Notes under the pieces: model-generated
What the model was told of the DNA's origin: nothing
Databases searched by the model: none
What the model saw: the letters and a program-made list of their open reading frames with translations, nothing else
In this document: positions 1-6,678 of the stretch, in pieces
Numbering within the stretch: position 1 is the first letter of the stretch
Layout: the number at the start of each line of letters is the position of its first letter
From: Elusimicrobia bacterium CG_4_9_14_3_um_filter_62_55
Lineage (GTDB): Bacteria > Elusimicrobiota > Elusimicrobia > UBA1565
Direction of reading: 5' to 3'
Length of the DNA: 37,533 nt
Assembly (NCBI GenBank): GCA_002790095.1
Contig: PFUL01000146.1
Span: forward strand, 1 to 37,533
Program-made: the position numbers and the translations under genes

Positions 1-414
1 GCGGGGCATGTTGAGTTGGGTCTTGATGAAACGGATGCCGAAACGGACCCAGCAGACGCCGAGGAAGGCGAGCATGGGGTGGAGGATTAGGACGGAACGG
101 GGGTATTTGCCTTGGCGGATGAAGAGGATGGCGGCTGCGGTGAGGACGGCGGCGAGGGCGACGGCTTTGGTGATGTTGAGGAGGTCGGAGAAGGAGGAGT
201 AGTAGTAGATGCCGCGGTAGAGGCCGAAGAAGACGAAGGAGGAGAAGTAGATGATGATGGCGGTTGGGAGGCCTGTGAAGAGCGGCGCCAGTACCTGGTT
301 ATCCCAATTGAAGTCGAAACGGAGGATGAAGGCTAGGATGAGGGTTAAGGCGACGACGGTGATGTCGAGTAGGGAGATAAGGATGCGGCGGCGGCTGACA
401 CGGGTTGGGGACAT
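1..414 (-). CDS. FlaA1/CapD-like nucleotide-sugar dehydratase/epimerase, N-terminal part (cut by window edge)
   Basis: The 138 visible codons form a membrane anchor: a short basic start (MSPTRVSRRR) followed by four hydrophobic stretches at about residues 11-31, 44-66, 80-98 and 107-127, with an LRFD-type motif near residue 35. This is the usual N-terminal four-helix module of FlaA1/CapD/WbpM/PglF proteins. Their cytoplasmic Rossmann domain, here outside the window, dehydrates or epimerises UDP-GlcNAc-type sugars. The family is identified only from the anchor, so the reaction is inferred. The ATG at 414 is favoured because a TATAAT box on the same strand ends 8 nt before it. It is divergent from the aldolase-stub operon, with an insertion sequence in between. 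Confidence 0.72.
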   Translation of the reverse strand, partial: MSPTRVSRRRILISLLDITVVALTLILAFILRFDFNWDNQVLAPLFTGLPTAIIIYFSSFVFFGLYRGIYYYSSFSDLLNITKAVALAAVLTAAAILFIRQGKYPRSVLILHPMLAFLGVCWVRFGIRFIKTQLNMPR

Positions 415-422
415 GTAGGGAT

Positions 423-428
423 ATTATA
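423..428 (-). promoter_or_regulatory. -10 box (TATAAT), probable leaderless promoter of the FlaA1-like gene
   Basis: A perfect TATAAT on the minus strand ends 8 nt before the ATG at 414, which places the transcription start at or next to the start codon. No Shine-Dalgarno sequence lies between. The -35 position (about 446-451) straddles the insertion-sequence junction and has no consensus hexamer. Confidence 0.55.
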
Positions 429-441
429 GCGAAGATGCGAG

Positions 442-476
442 ACAATAGTGGTCATGTCAATCTGCGAGGTGTAAAA
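442..476. repeat. IS left end: target duplication plus terminal inverted repeat
   Basis: The target copy ACAATAGT is at 442-449. The inverted repeat begins GGTCATGTCA at 450 and ends in GGTGTAAAA at 468-476. Directly after it comes GCGGCACG, which in the right end is displaced by 8 nt. Confidence 0.8.
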
Positions 477-1817
477 GCGGCACGCGCATGATCGATTTTC
501 AAACGACAACGGCCTCCTGCGTGCGGATTCGCGGCTGCGATTTCCACCGCCGCTTGGCCCATCTGACTTCTTGGGCCTGACTGACGCTCCAGGCGATCTT
601 CGAGACCTCGAGTTCCGAATGCATCGTGCCGGCAGGATTTAAGCGCCGACGAAGTTCTAGGTTGAACCGCTCGATCAAATTCGTTGACCGCAGCAATGTC
701 CAGAACTTTTGCGGCTCGTCGTAGAATCTTGCGAAATTCTCGAACCGATGCTTGGCGCTTTCGACGGCTCCTGGATAGCGCTTCTCCCATCGTCCTTGAA
801 GCGTTCCCAGGGCTTGGATCGCTGCTTCTCGATCGACGGCCCAGAATACTTCGTGGAAGTCAGCGAGAAAAGCCTTCCAATCGCGCTTGACGATCCTCGC
901 GCGAAGGTTGCGCAGCTTGTGGACGACGCACAACTGATGCGCAATGCCGAGGCATGAGGTGGCCGCCGCTTCGATGCCCTTGTGCTCGTCAGAAACAACC
1001 ATGTGCAAGGCATCGGCGTCGAGACCGCGGGCGAGCAGTTCTTTGATGAACGCTTCCCACGAATCCTTGCTCTCGCGATCACCGAGGAAGATCCCAAGGA
1101 CATGCCTACGGCCGTCCGGATCTACGCCGATCGCGACGAGCAGGGCCTGTCTCTTCGTGAACCCAGGACGCCGAACCGGAAGGTACAGCGCGTCGAGTAG
1201 CAGGTAGTGAAGACCCTTCGGGATCGGACGCTTCTCCCAGGCGCGCAAGGTCGGTTCTAGCGCGTTCGTGAGCTTCGTGACGGTCGAAGCCGACATCCGA
1301 GCTCCTGTCGCTTCGCGCATTTCTTCAGCGACGGCCCGCGTCGAAGCGCCTCGCAGCCAAAATCGCGCCGCGAGGACGTTGCATAGATGGCGTCCGGCGT
1401 TGCGTAGCGCGTCGACCAGCGGAAGACGGATGGATCCCTTCCGCACGACCGGACGCTCGAGGGTCAGGCCGCTAAAGAGGCCGGCGACACGAAGAGGTTT
1501 GTAACCGTTTCGAGCAGTTTTCCCGCCGCGGCGGTAGGGCTCGCGTCCGAGCGCCTCGTCGCGCTCGGCCTCGAGTTGGGCGTTAAGGGCCTGGGTAATC
1601 GCAGAATTGATTTCATTTTCCACGACATTACAGACGGTTCCCGGCTGGATGACATGCCGAACTTTAGATCGCAGTTGACGAAAAGCCTGGCGTTCGATAA
1701 GCTGATTGCTGGTGTGCATGGGCGTGGCTCCTTGGTTTGTGATTGTTTAGCGACTACATTGAACCAATCACGCCCGTGCCGCCTCAAATTTTTTACACCC
1801 GAAAATCTAACACAACC
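450..1817 (-). mobile_element. Complete IS256-family insertion sequence, 1368 bp
   Basis: The element is bounded by the 8-bp direct repeat ACAATAGT (442-449 and 1818-1825). Imperfect terminal inverted repeats start GGT at both ends and match at 17 of 27 positions, including a shared GGTGTAAAA block. It carries one full-length transposase on the minus strand. Length, repeat size and 8-bp duplication all fit the IS256 family. It lies in the intergenic region between the FlaA1-like gene and the aldolase-stub operon. An intact frame and intact target repeats suggest a recent insertion. Confidence 0.85.
499..1719 (-). CDS. IS256-family (Mutator-type) transposase
   Basis: This 406-residue DDE transposase mobilises the surrounding element. 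The family pattern is visible: D176 in LLLDALYLPVR, D244 in VVSDEHKGIEAA, E350 in STNLIERFNLELRR, and a C-x2-H pair (C264/H267) between the second Asp and the Glu. The N-terminal region (RRGGKTARNGYK, about 63-74) is the usual DNA-binding part. Length is typical for IS256 transposases (about 390-420). The start at 1719 has a GGAG ribosome site 8 nt upstream. No frameshift or early stop is present, so the element is probably active. Confidence 0.95.
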   Translation of the reverse strand: MHTSNQLIERQAFRQLRSKVRHVIQPGTVCNVVENEINSAITQALNAQLEAERDEALGREPYRRGGKTARNGYKPLRVAGLFSGLTLERPVVRKGSIRLPLVDALRNAGRHLCNVLAARFWLRGASTRAVAEEMREATGARMSASTVTKLTNALEPTLRAWEKRPIPKGLHYLLLDALYLPVRRPGFTKRQALLVAIGVDPDGRRHVLGIFLGDRESKDSWEAFIKELLARGLDADALHMVVSDEHKGIEAAATSCLGIAHQLCVVHKLRNLRARIVKRDWKAFLADFHEVFWAVDREAAIQALGTLQGRWEKRYPGAVESAKHRFENFARFYDEPQKFWTLLRSTNLIERFNLELRRRLNPAGTMHSELEVSKIAWSVSQAQEVRWAKRRWKSQPRIRTQEAVVV

Positions 1818-1825
1818 ACAATAGT
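1791..1825. repeat. IS right end: terminal inverted repeat plus target duplication
   Basis: Read inward from 1817 the repeat begins GGTTGTGTTA and reaches GGTGTAAAA at 1799-1791. An extra 8 nt then precede GCGGCACG, compared with the left end. The second target copy ACAATAGT is at 1818-1825. Confidence 0.8.
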
Positions 1826-1849
1826 GCAGCCGTACGCGTGGCGGGCTGC
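1826..1849. promoter_or_regulatory. Inverted repeat upstream of the stub-operon promoter
   Basis: GCAGCC (1826-1831) and GGCTGC (1844-1849) form a 6-bp inverted repeat with a 12-nt centre. It overlaps where the -35 region of the promoter at 1863-1868 should lie, so it could be an operator. It is short and could be chance. Confidence 0.2.
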
Positions 1850-1862
1850 CGTTCTGAATTTG

Positions 1863-1868
1863 TATTAT
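1863..1868 (+). promoter_or_regulatory. -10 box (TATTAT), probable leaderless promoter
   Basis: TATTAT is followed by 8 nt (TGACTCGC) and then the ATG at 1877. There is no Shine-Dalgarno sequence. The spacing is the same as at several other starts in the window. Confidence 0.5.
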
Positions 1869-1876
1869 TGACTCGC

Positions 1877-2086
1877 ATGAATAAACTGCGGTTGCTTGAC
1901 TGCACCTTCCGCGCCGGCGGCTATTACAACAACTGGGATTACGAGCAGGGACTCGTTCAAGAGTATCTGGAACGGGTCGGACAGGCGAAGATCGACGCCG
2001 TCGAGATGGGATTTCGCTTCTTTCCGCAGAGGGTCTACTTTAATATCCAAGCGCTGTGTCGTCCCGGGAGCGGCAGATATCCATGA
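1877..2086 (+). pseudogene. DRE-TIM (HMG-CoA lyase-like) aldolase, N-terminal remnant
   Basis: The 69-residue frame starts like the aldolases found in glycan loci, with LLDCT, GGYYNNWDY, and a later VEMGFR. Family members continue for several hundred residues as a TIM barrel, but here homology stops near residue 52 and an unrelated tail (LCRPGSGRYP) ends in TGA. The metal-binding Asp of the CTLRDGG signature is Ala (CTFRAGG), so even this part is degenerate. It keeps a promoter-like box 8 nt upstream, and its stop overlaps the next start as ATGA (2083-2086). Probably a deletion product that now serves only as a translated leader. Alternatively it is a short functional peptide. Confidence 0.7.
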
Positions 2087-3894
2087 TCGCTTTGATTTTG
2101 GCGGCCGGTTGTGGGAACCGGATGAGGCCGTTTACTGATACCACGCATAAGACGTTGATCGATGTTTGCGGAAAGCCTATCATCAATCATATCTTCGACA
2201 ACCTTATTGCCAACGATATCCGGCGGTATGTCGTGGTCACGGGTTATCGTGCCGAAGAGCTCGAGGGCCACATTCGCCGTGACTACGGCCAAAATGATTT
2301 GACATTCATCAAAAACGAGCAATTTGCCGAAACGAATAATATTTATTCTTTGGCCCTAGCCATCGGTTCTATCGAGATCAATGAGGATATTCTCCTCATC
2401 GAGTCGGATCTCGTGATCGATTCGTCGGTGATAGCCCAATTGCTGCGGTCCCCGTTCAAAAACGTGGCGTTGGTGGATAAATATCGAAACGGGATGGATG
2501 GCACAGTCGTCACGCTGAACGCCAATGTGGTCACGAGCGTTATCCCCGGCCATCTGCAAAATGCCGAATTCGATTTTTCCGACAAATTCAAAACTCTCAA
2601 TATATATAAGTTCTCAAAGGAATTCTGCAGCAGCAGCTTCAGAAAGTTGTTGACTTACTATGCGAAAGCGATTGATGACCGTTGCTATTATGAACTGATA
2701 CTTGGGATGCTCGTATATATGCAGCAGGAGGTCATACACGCGGAGATCGTCGGAAATAAAACGTGGGCGGAGATTGATGACCCTAACGATTTGGCTGTGG
2801 CCTCATTCCAGTTCGGCAAGGATCGGCGCCTCGAAATTCTAGACACCTCGTGGGGAGGGTTCTGGAATTTCGACGCTGTAGATTTCGGTTTTATCCGAAA
2901 TATGTACTTTCCAAGCAGCGGATTTTTTTCACAGCTGCGGAATAGTTTTCCGATGCTGCTCCAAAACTATTGCTCTAAGCAGAGTATTCTAAACCGTAAG
3001 CTATCCTATTTCCTATTGTGCGATGAGCGCAACATCCATGTTCTGAACGGAGCTTCCCAGGTATTCCCTATGATCCGGGAATTGTTCGGGCATAAGTGTG
3101 CCTTGCTCCCTGCCCCCACCTTTGGAGAGTATGGGCGTCTTTTCGAAAAGACAGTGATGTATGGCGATAGCGGCGATATCGATTGGGATGAGGTCGAGGG
3201 GAAGGTCAACGACGTCGATGTCGTTGTTTTCGTAAATCCCAACAACCCTACGGGAACCACACTCGCCAGCGAGAGAATTTTGAAATTCGCCAGAGGAAAT
3301 CCAACGAAGCGGGTTGTTGTCGATGAGTCGTTTATCGAGTTCTCCGGTGAGCCGTCCCTTTTGTCGCTGCTCGAGAAAACTCCTTCAGACAATGTCCTCG
3401 TGATTAAAAGTCTCAGCAAGTCCTTGGGAATCCCCGGCATGCGCCTTGGATATATCTATTCCACTGATCGTGGATTGATGGGGCGATTCGGTGACCGGAT
3501 ACCTATCTGGAACCTCAATAGCGTCACCGAACATTTTCTCGAGATGGTTCTTAAATATCGCAGAGATCTCTCCGACTCCATCGCCAGCACGATCGCCGAC
3601 CGCGAAGAATTTCGCGACATGCTCAAAGGTGTTCCGGACGTTGAGCGGGTGTTCCGCAGCGGAGCTAATTTCGTTTTGGTTTGCCTTGGTAAGCGTTCTC
3701 CGCGGAAAGATGCGCTTGCCGACCGGCTATTGGCCAGCAGGCAGATCTACATCCGGGATATTTCTGATAAGTTCTCGGACGGCAAATCCTATTTCAGATT
3801 TGCCGTGCGCTTGCCCACCGAGAATGCCGACCTGATCGCTGCGATTAAAGGGGAACTTGTCGAAGAGGTTAGCGTTACGCCAGCGAGCGCGTAG
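2083..3894 (+). CDS. Fused CTP:phospho(no)-amine cytidylyltransferase / PLP aminotransferase-fold enzyme
   Basis: This 603-residue fusion has an N-terminal nucleotidyltransferase (about 1-240) with ILAAGCGNRMRPFT, the TNNIYSL motif (84-90) typical of LicC-like phosphocholine cytidylyltransferases, and ESD and EIDD acidic motifs. The C-terminal half (about 255-600) is a class I/II PLP fold: NPNNPTG (385-391), VVDES (D414), Schiff-base K446 in SLSKSLGIPGMRLGY. The layout matches PntC-type 2-aminoethylphosphonate cytidylyltransferase-transaminases. The PLP half could instead decarboxylate phosphoserine, as the related Campylobacter capsule enzymes do. Product, inferred: a CDP-activated amino-alcohol phosphate or phosphonate for the LicD protein that follows. 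The start at 2083 is chosen because ILAAG begins at residue 4 and ATGA overlaps the stub. An upstream ATG at 2056 is less likely. Confidence 0.8.
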   Translation: MIALILAAGCGNRMRPFTDTTHKTLIDVCGKPIINHIFDNLIANDIRRYVVVTGYRAEELEGHIRRDYGQNDLTFIKNEQFAETNNIYSLALAIGSIEINEDILLIESDLVIDSSVIAQLLRSPFKNVALVDKYRNGMDGTVVTLNANVVTSVIPGHLQNAEFDFSDKFKTLNIYKFSKEFCSSSFRKLLTYYAKAIDDRCYYELILGMLVYMQQEVIHAEIVGNKTWAEIDDPNDLAVASFQFGKDRRLEILDTSWGGFWNFDAVDFGFIRNMYFPSSGFFSQLRNSFPMLLQNYCSKQSILNRKLSYFLLCDERNIHVLNGASQVFPMIRELFGHKCALLPAPTFGEYGRLFEKTVMYGDSGDIDWDEVEGKVNDVDVVVFVNPNNPTGTTLASERILKFARGNPTKRVVVDESFIEFSGEPSLLSLLEKTPSDNVLVIKSLSKSLGIPGMRLGYIYSTDRGLMGRFGDRIPIWNLNSVTEHFLEMVLKYRRDLSDSIASTIADREEFRDMLKGVPDVERVFRSGANFVLVCLGKRSPRKDALADRLLASRQIYIRDISDKFSDGKSYFRFAVRLPTENADLIAAIKGELVEEVSVTPASA

Positions 3895-3896
3895 TT

Positions 3897-4643
3897 ATGG
3901 GCCGTAATGAGTCCTTTCACAACGCTGTCGATGTTATGCGTTCCGCTGGAGTGCCATTCTGGGTCGAGCAAGGCACGCTTCTTGGGCTAATTCGGGAGGG
4001 ACGCCTGATCCCCTGGGATCACGATATCGATTTCGGTGCCTGGAACGCCCCGGGCGCCAAGGACCGCATCATCCAAGAGTTATGCCGCCATGGGTTCATC
4101 GTTGAAGAGCTCGGACCGGAATACGGCTGTCTTCACTTTTTGAAAACCGGCTCCGATATGAAAATCGATGTGACTCTTTACTCCGAATCCGAAGGGCATG
4201 CTCGGACGACTTTTCTGGTTCAGGTGTCCGGCTGGCGGCTTTCGATTAATCGAGCCGCCAAATTACTGGGCGCGGAGGAGCCCCTGGACTTGCTTCCTAA
4301 AATGCGAGGCCACGATTGGATCAATAAGGCGGGCGTGCTGTCCGCTCATGTCCTCCATCATGTGCCGCATTTTGTGCGGAAGGCATTCGCCTCGCCGTTA
4401 TTGCTGTTGTCAAAGATTTTTCCCTGTGTAATGATGTGCCGTTGGAATCTGCCCGCGGAATTTCTGTTGGAATTGCGGGAGTGTGTTTATGGCGAATCGC
4501 GGTTTCTAGTCCCCGCCGACGACGAGGGCTATTTGGCTTTCGTATATGGGAAGGACTGGCGGACGCCTAGAAAAAATTGGATATGGTGGAAGGAAGTCGG
4601 GGGGGTGGCAATGGTGCCGTATCGGGAAGGACGCCCCTGTTAA
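3897..4643 (+). CDS. LicD-family phospho-amine transferase
   Basis: This 248-residue nucleotidyltransferase-fold protein has the LicD core: GTLLGLIREGRLIPWDHDID (residues 26-45) with acidic D41, D43 and D45, and a third acidic site in KIDVTLY (D91). LicD proteins move phosphocholine or a similar group from a CDP carrier to a glycan. It starts 2 nt after the fused cytidylyltransferase-aminotransferase, the natural source of its donor. That pairing suggests a phosphoethanolamine- or aminoethylphosphonate-like decoration rather than choline, since no choline kinase or uptake gene is seen. Contains a G7 run near 4599-4605. The acceptor sugar is unknown. Confidence 0.8.
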   Translation: MGRNESFHNAVDVMRSAGVPFWVEQGTLLGLIREGRLIPWDHDIDFGAWNAPGAKDRIIQELCRHGFIVEELGPEYGCLHFLKTGSDMKIDVTLYSESEGHARTTFLVQVSGWRLSINRAAKLLGAEEPLDLLPKMRGHDWINKAGVLSAHVLHHVPHFVRKAFASPLLLLSKIFPCVMMCRWNLPAEFLLELRECVYGESRFLVPADDEGYLAFVYGKDWRTPRKNWIWWKEVGGVAMVPYREGRPC

Positions 4644-4646
4644 GCT

Positions 4647-5411
4647 ATGAATAAAACCTATCAGGATGAGTGGCAAGGTATTCCGTTTTCTGAGTTTTTC
4701 GAAACGTCGTCTTCTAGCATTGCTAGCCGTGAGTTTTATCAGGCATTTTATGTCGAGTTCTTTAAGCGCTACCAGAATTGGGAGGAACTCGCGCCATGGT
4801 GGCGTCAAGAAAAGGAACTGTGGGCGCAATTCGTTCTAGACCAAATCGACGAGGGGGCCAAGGTGCTTTCGGTGGGTTGCGGGTTGGGCGCCATGGAGCA
4901 TTTCATGCGTTCTCGCAATCCAAATCTTGATTTATCCATTCATGAGGTGGCGCCCTCAGCCTGGGGTTGGATTGCATCTGAATTTCCCGAAGATCATAAA
5001 TTCCTCGGCCTGATTCCGGACTGTTTGCCCAAGGGTATTGCTTTCGACTTTATCTTTCTTTCAGGTATAGATTATGCTCTGGACGATGATGAGATGGTCG
5101 GTCTGCTGGCCGCGATCCGGCCGTTTTTATCCGATACGGCGCAAGCGGGCCGATGCTTGCTCCTTTCCGGGAGCTTCGAGGAAACACCGGTGACCCTGAC
5201 GGCGAAGCTGTTTTTTCTTTGGCGTGCGGCGAGGAGATTTGGCGCGATGTTGCTGGATGGCTGCGGGCTCCGCCCGCGGGGCCAATTCTGGGGGTGGCGC
5301 CGAACTCAAAGGGAATATCAAGCGCTCATGCGCCGCGCCGGCTTTCGCGATATTGAAGATGGATTTATCAGCCCAGAGCAACGCCCGCACTATTGGATTC
5401 TAGGCCGGTGA
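4647..5411 (+). CDS. Class I SAM-dependent methyltransferase
   Basis: This 254-residue protein has the glycine-rich AdoMet motif VLSVGCGLG at about 73-81, followed by an acidic IHEV strand and FDFIFLSGIDYAL (motif II region). It starts 3 nt after the LicD-like gene, so it is cotranscribed. The N-terminus (NWEELAPWWRQEKELW) is unlike the commonest glycan methyltransferases. The substrate is unknown; context suggests the sugar or phospho-amine made by this operon. No start other than 4647 is better supported. Confidence 0.75.
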   Translation: MNKTYQDEWQGIPFSEFFETSSSSIASREFYQAFYVEFFKRYQNWEELAPWWRQEKELWAQFVLDQIDEGAKVLSVGCGLGAMEHFMRSRNPNLDLSIHEVAPSAWGWIASEFPEDHKFLGLIPDCLPKGIAFDFIFLSGIDYALDDDEMVGLLAAIRPFLSDTAQAGRCLLLSGSFEETPVTLTAKLFFLWRAARRFGAMLLDGCGLRPRGQFWGWRRTQREYQALMRRAGFRDIEDGFISPEQRPHYWILGR

Positions 5412-5455
5412 ATGTCGCAGTAGCATGACGGAACAAGTAACGCCGTGCTCGTAGC

Positions 5456-5461
5456 TATAAT
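5456..5461 (+). promoter_or_regulatory. -10 box (TATAAT) for the leader peptide and methyltransferase
   Basis: A perfect TATAAT is followed by 7 nt (ACGCGAG) and then the ATG at 5469, so transcription would start at that ATG. No consensus -35 hexamer is visible. Confidence 0.5.
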
Positions 5462-5468
5462 ACGCGAG

Positions 5469-5504
5469 ATGGCGCAGTCATGCCACAAGGAGCTGTCAAC
5501 ATGA
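5469..5504 (+). CDS. 11-residue leader peptide (MAQSCHKELST)
   Basis: A short frame begins 7 nt after a TATAAT box. It ends in a TGA that overlaps the ATG of the next gene (ACATGA, 5499-5504). The Shine-Dalgarno sequence of the next gene (AAGGAG, 5487-5492) lies inside the frame. The layout suggests a leaderless first cistron whose translation feeds or controls the methyltransferase. It is too short to support by homology. Confidence 0.4.
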   Translation: MAQSCHKELST

Positions 5505-6202
5505 GTAATCGGGATGCCGTATGGAAGGATATATGGGCCGAGAAGGGTTTGGAACAGGGTGTTCCGCTCCATCACGCCGACGGTTACGACCTACTTTCCG
5601 TCGATGAGTGGAATCGGATGATCCTTCAGGTTTCTCAGCCCATTGGTTTGCGCGGAGATGAAAGCATCTTGGAAAGCGGCTGTGGCGCGGGAGCTTTCCT
5701 TGCAAGCCTTCTGGCCATCTACCCCGGGTTGAAGGTGGCGGGCGTCGATTATTCGCCGTCTCTACTCGCCATCGCGCGTCAAAACTTTAAAAGCGGCGAG
5801 TTTCATGTCGCAGATATGACGGATCTAGGTTTTATCGCGAATGATTCCTATGACCATGCGGTTTCTTTCGGCACGTTCATCTATCTCTCGTCGGAGGAAT
5901 CAGCGCGACGCGCGGTGTTTGAAATGCTCCGTGTCACGAAATCGGGCGGGATTGTCTATATCGGAGAGGTCTCGGATTTGGCCAAGCGGGCGGAGGCTGA
6001 GAATATCCGTCGTGCAAGCCACGAGGCGGTGAAGAAGATCTCCGCGGCGAACCCCGATCACCTCTATCTGCCGAAGTCATTCTTCCAAAACGCAGCAGAA
6101 ATGAGCGGCTCAGGATTGAAGATTATCGACCATTCGGAATTCGATCTGGGTGATTATCAAGCGGCACGCTACCGGTATTCGGTTTATTTGAGCAAACGAT
6201 GA
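5501..6202 (+). CDS. Class I SAM-dependent methyltransferase
   Basis: This 233-residue protein has AdoMet motif I ILESGCGAGAF (about 56-66), the acidic strand end VAGVDYS, and post-motif SYDHAVSFGTFIYLS. The C-terminal RYSVYLSKR matches the final strand of small-molecule methyltransferases. The ATG at 5501 is chosen over an in-frame ATG at 5480 because AAGGAG lies 8 nt before it and the N-terminus fits the family better. It has its own promoter-like box at 5456, so it may be a unit separate from the LicD operon. Substrate unknown. Confidence 0.8.
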   Translation: MSNRDAVWKDIWAEKGLEQGVPLHHADGYDLLSVDEWNRMILQVSQPIGLRGDESILESGCGAGAFLASLLAIYPGLKVAGVDYSPSLLAIARQNFKSGEFHVADMTDLGFIANDSYDHAVSFGTFIYLSSEESARRAVFEMLRVTKSGGIVYIGEVSDLAKRAEAENIRRASHEAVKKISAANPDHLYLPKSFFQNAAEMSGSGLKIIDHSEFDLGDYQAARYRYSVYLSKR

Positions 6203-6660
6203 CATTAGGAAAATTGTCTGGTCTTGCGCTTATCCTGGAGATTGGCCCGATTATTTGAGCAGAAAACTTGTGTCGGTCGCTGTCATCCCCGCAACTAAGT
6301 ACAAGCGGTTCAAGTTTTTGGAGTTGCTCAATCGTGGGCGGCAATCTGATAACATAAAACAAGTCAAGAGCGCTGCGCATTAGCGCAGGATGGTGGTAAA
6401 GGCTGGTCGGTGCTCCCGGTTGACCCGAACGCGCCTTTCGATCGCCTGAACACAGACTATCGTGAGAATTCTCCCACTTTGTTTACCGGATGCACCTTGG
6501 AAAACCAATTACACTTGGCCTAGATTAGCGGGAGGACGTCGCCCAGCACACTCGAGAATGCGTGGCGGCGGAGGAGGACTGCTGAGAACCGGCAAGTCTA
6601 AACCATAAGGGTATCTATGCGATCAGCCAAAGCGCTGCAGTAACCGATAGAATTTCTGAT
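6203..6660. other. 458-bp intergenic region with possible gene debris
   Basis: No intact gene is supported. A frame from about 6257 to 6383 reads LSRKLVSVAVIPA and then a Lys/Arg/Leu-rich tail before a stop. The VAVIPA string recalls the start of neuA-type cytidylyltransferases, but the match is too short to call. A perfect hairpin CTGCGC-ATTA-GCGCAG lies at 6373-6388 with no T-run after it. The rest shows nothing recognisable. Confidence 0.3.
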
Positions 6661-6664
6661 TTGA

Positions 6665-6670
6665 TACAAT
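6665..6670 (+). promoter_or_regulatory. Extended -10 box (TGA-TACAAT), probable leaderless promoter
   Basis: TACAAT is preceded by the extended -10 element TGn (6662-6664) and followed by 8 nt before the ATG at 6679. The upstream string GATTTGRTAYAAT is shared with the promoter at 10339. Confidence 0.55.
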
Positions 6671-6678
6671 CAGCGGAT

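Noticed and set aside
112-336. 74-codon plus-strand frame, rich in Glu and Gly
   Set aside because: It is opposite the FlaA1-like membrane anchor. The composition is the complement of hydrophobic Phe/Leu/Ile codons.
6373-6388. Perfect hairpin CTGCGC-ATTA-GCGCAG as a terminator
   Set aside because: No T-run follows and it lies about 170 bases after the nearest stop codon, so termination cannot be supported.
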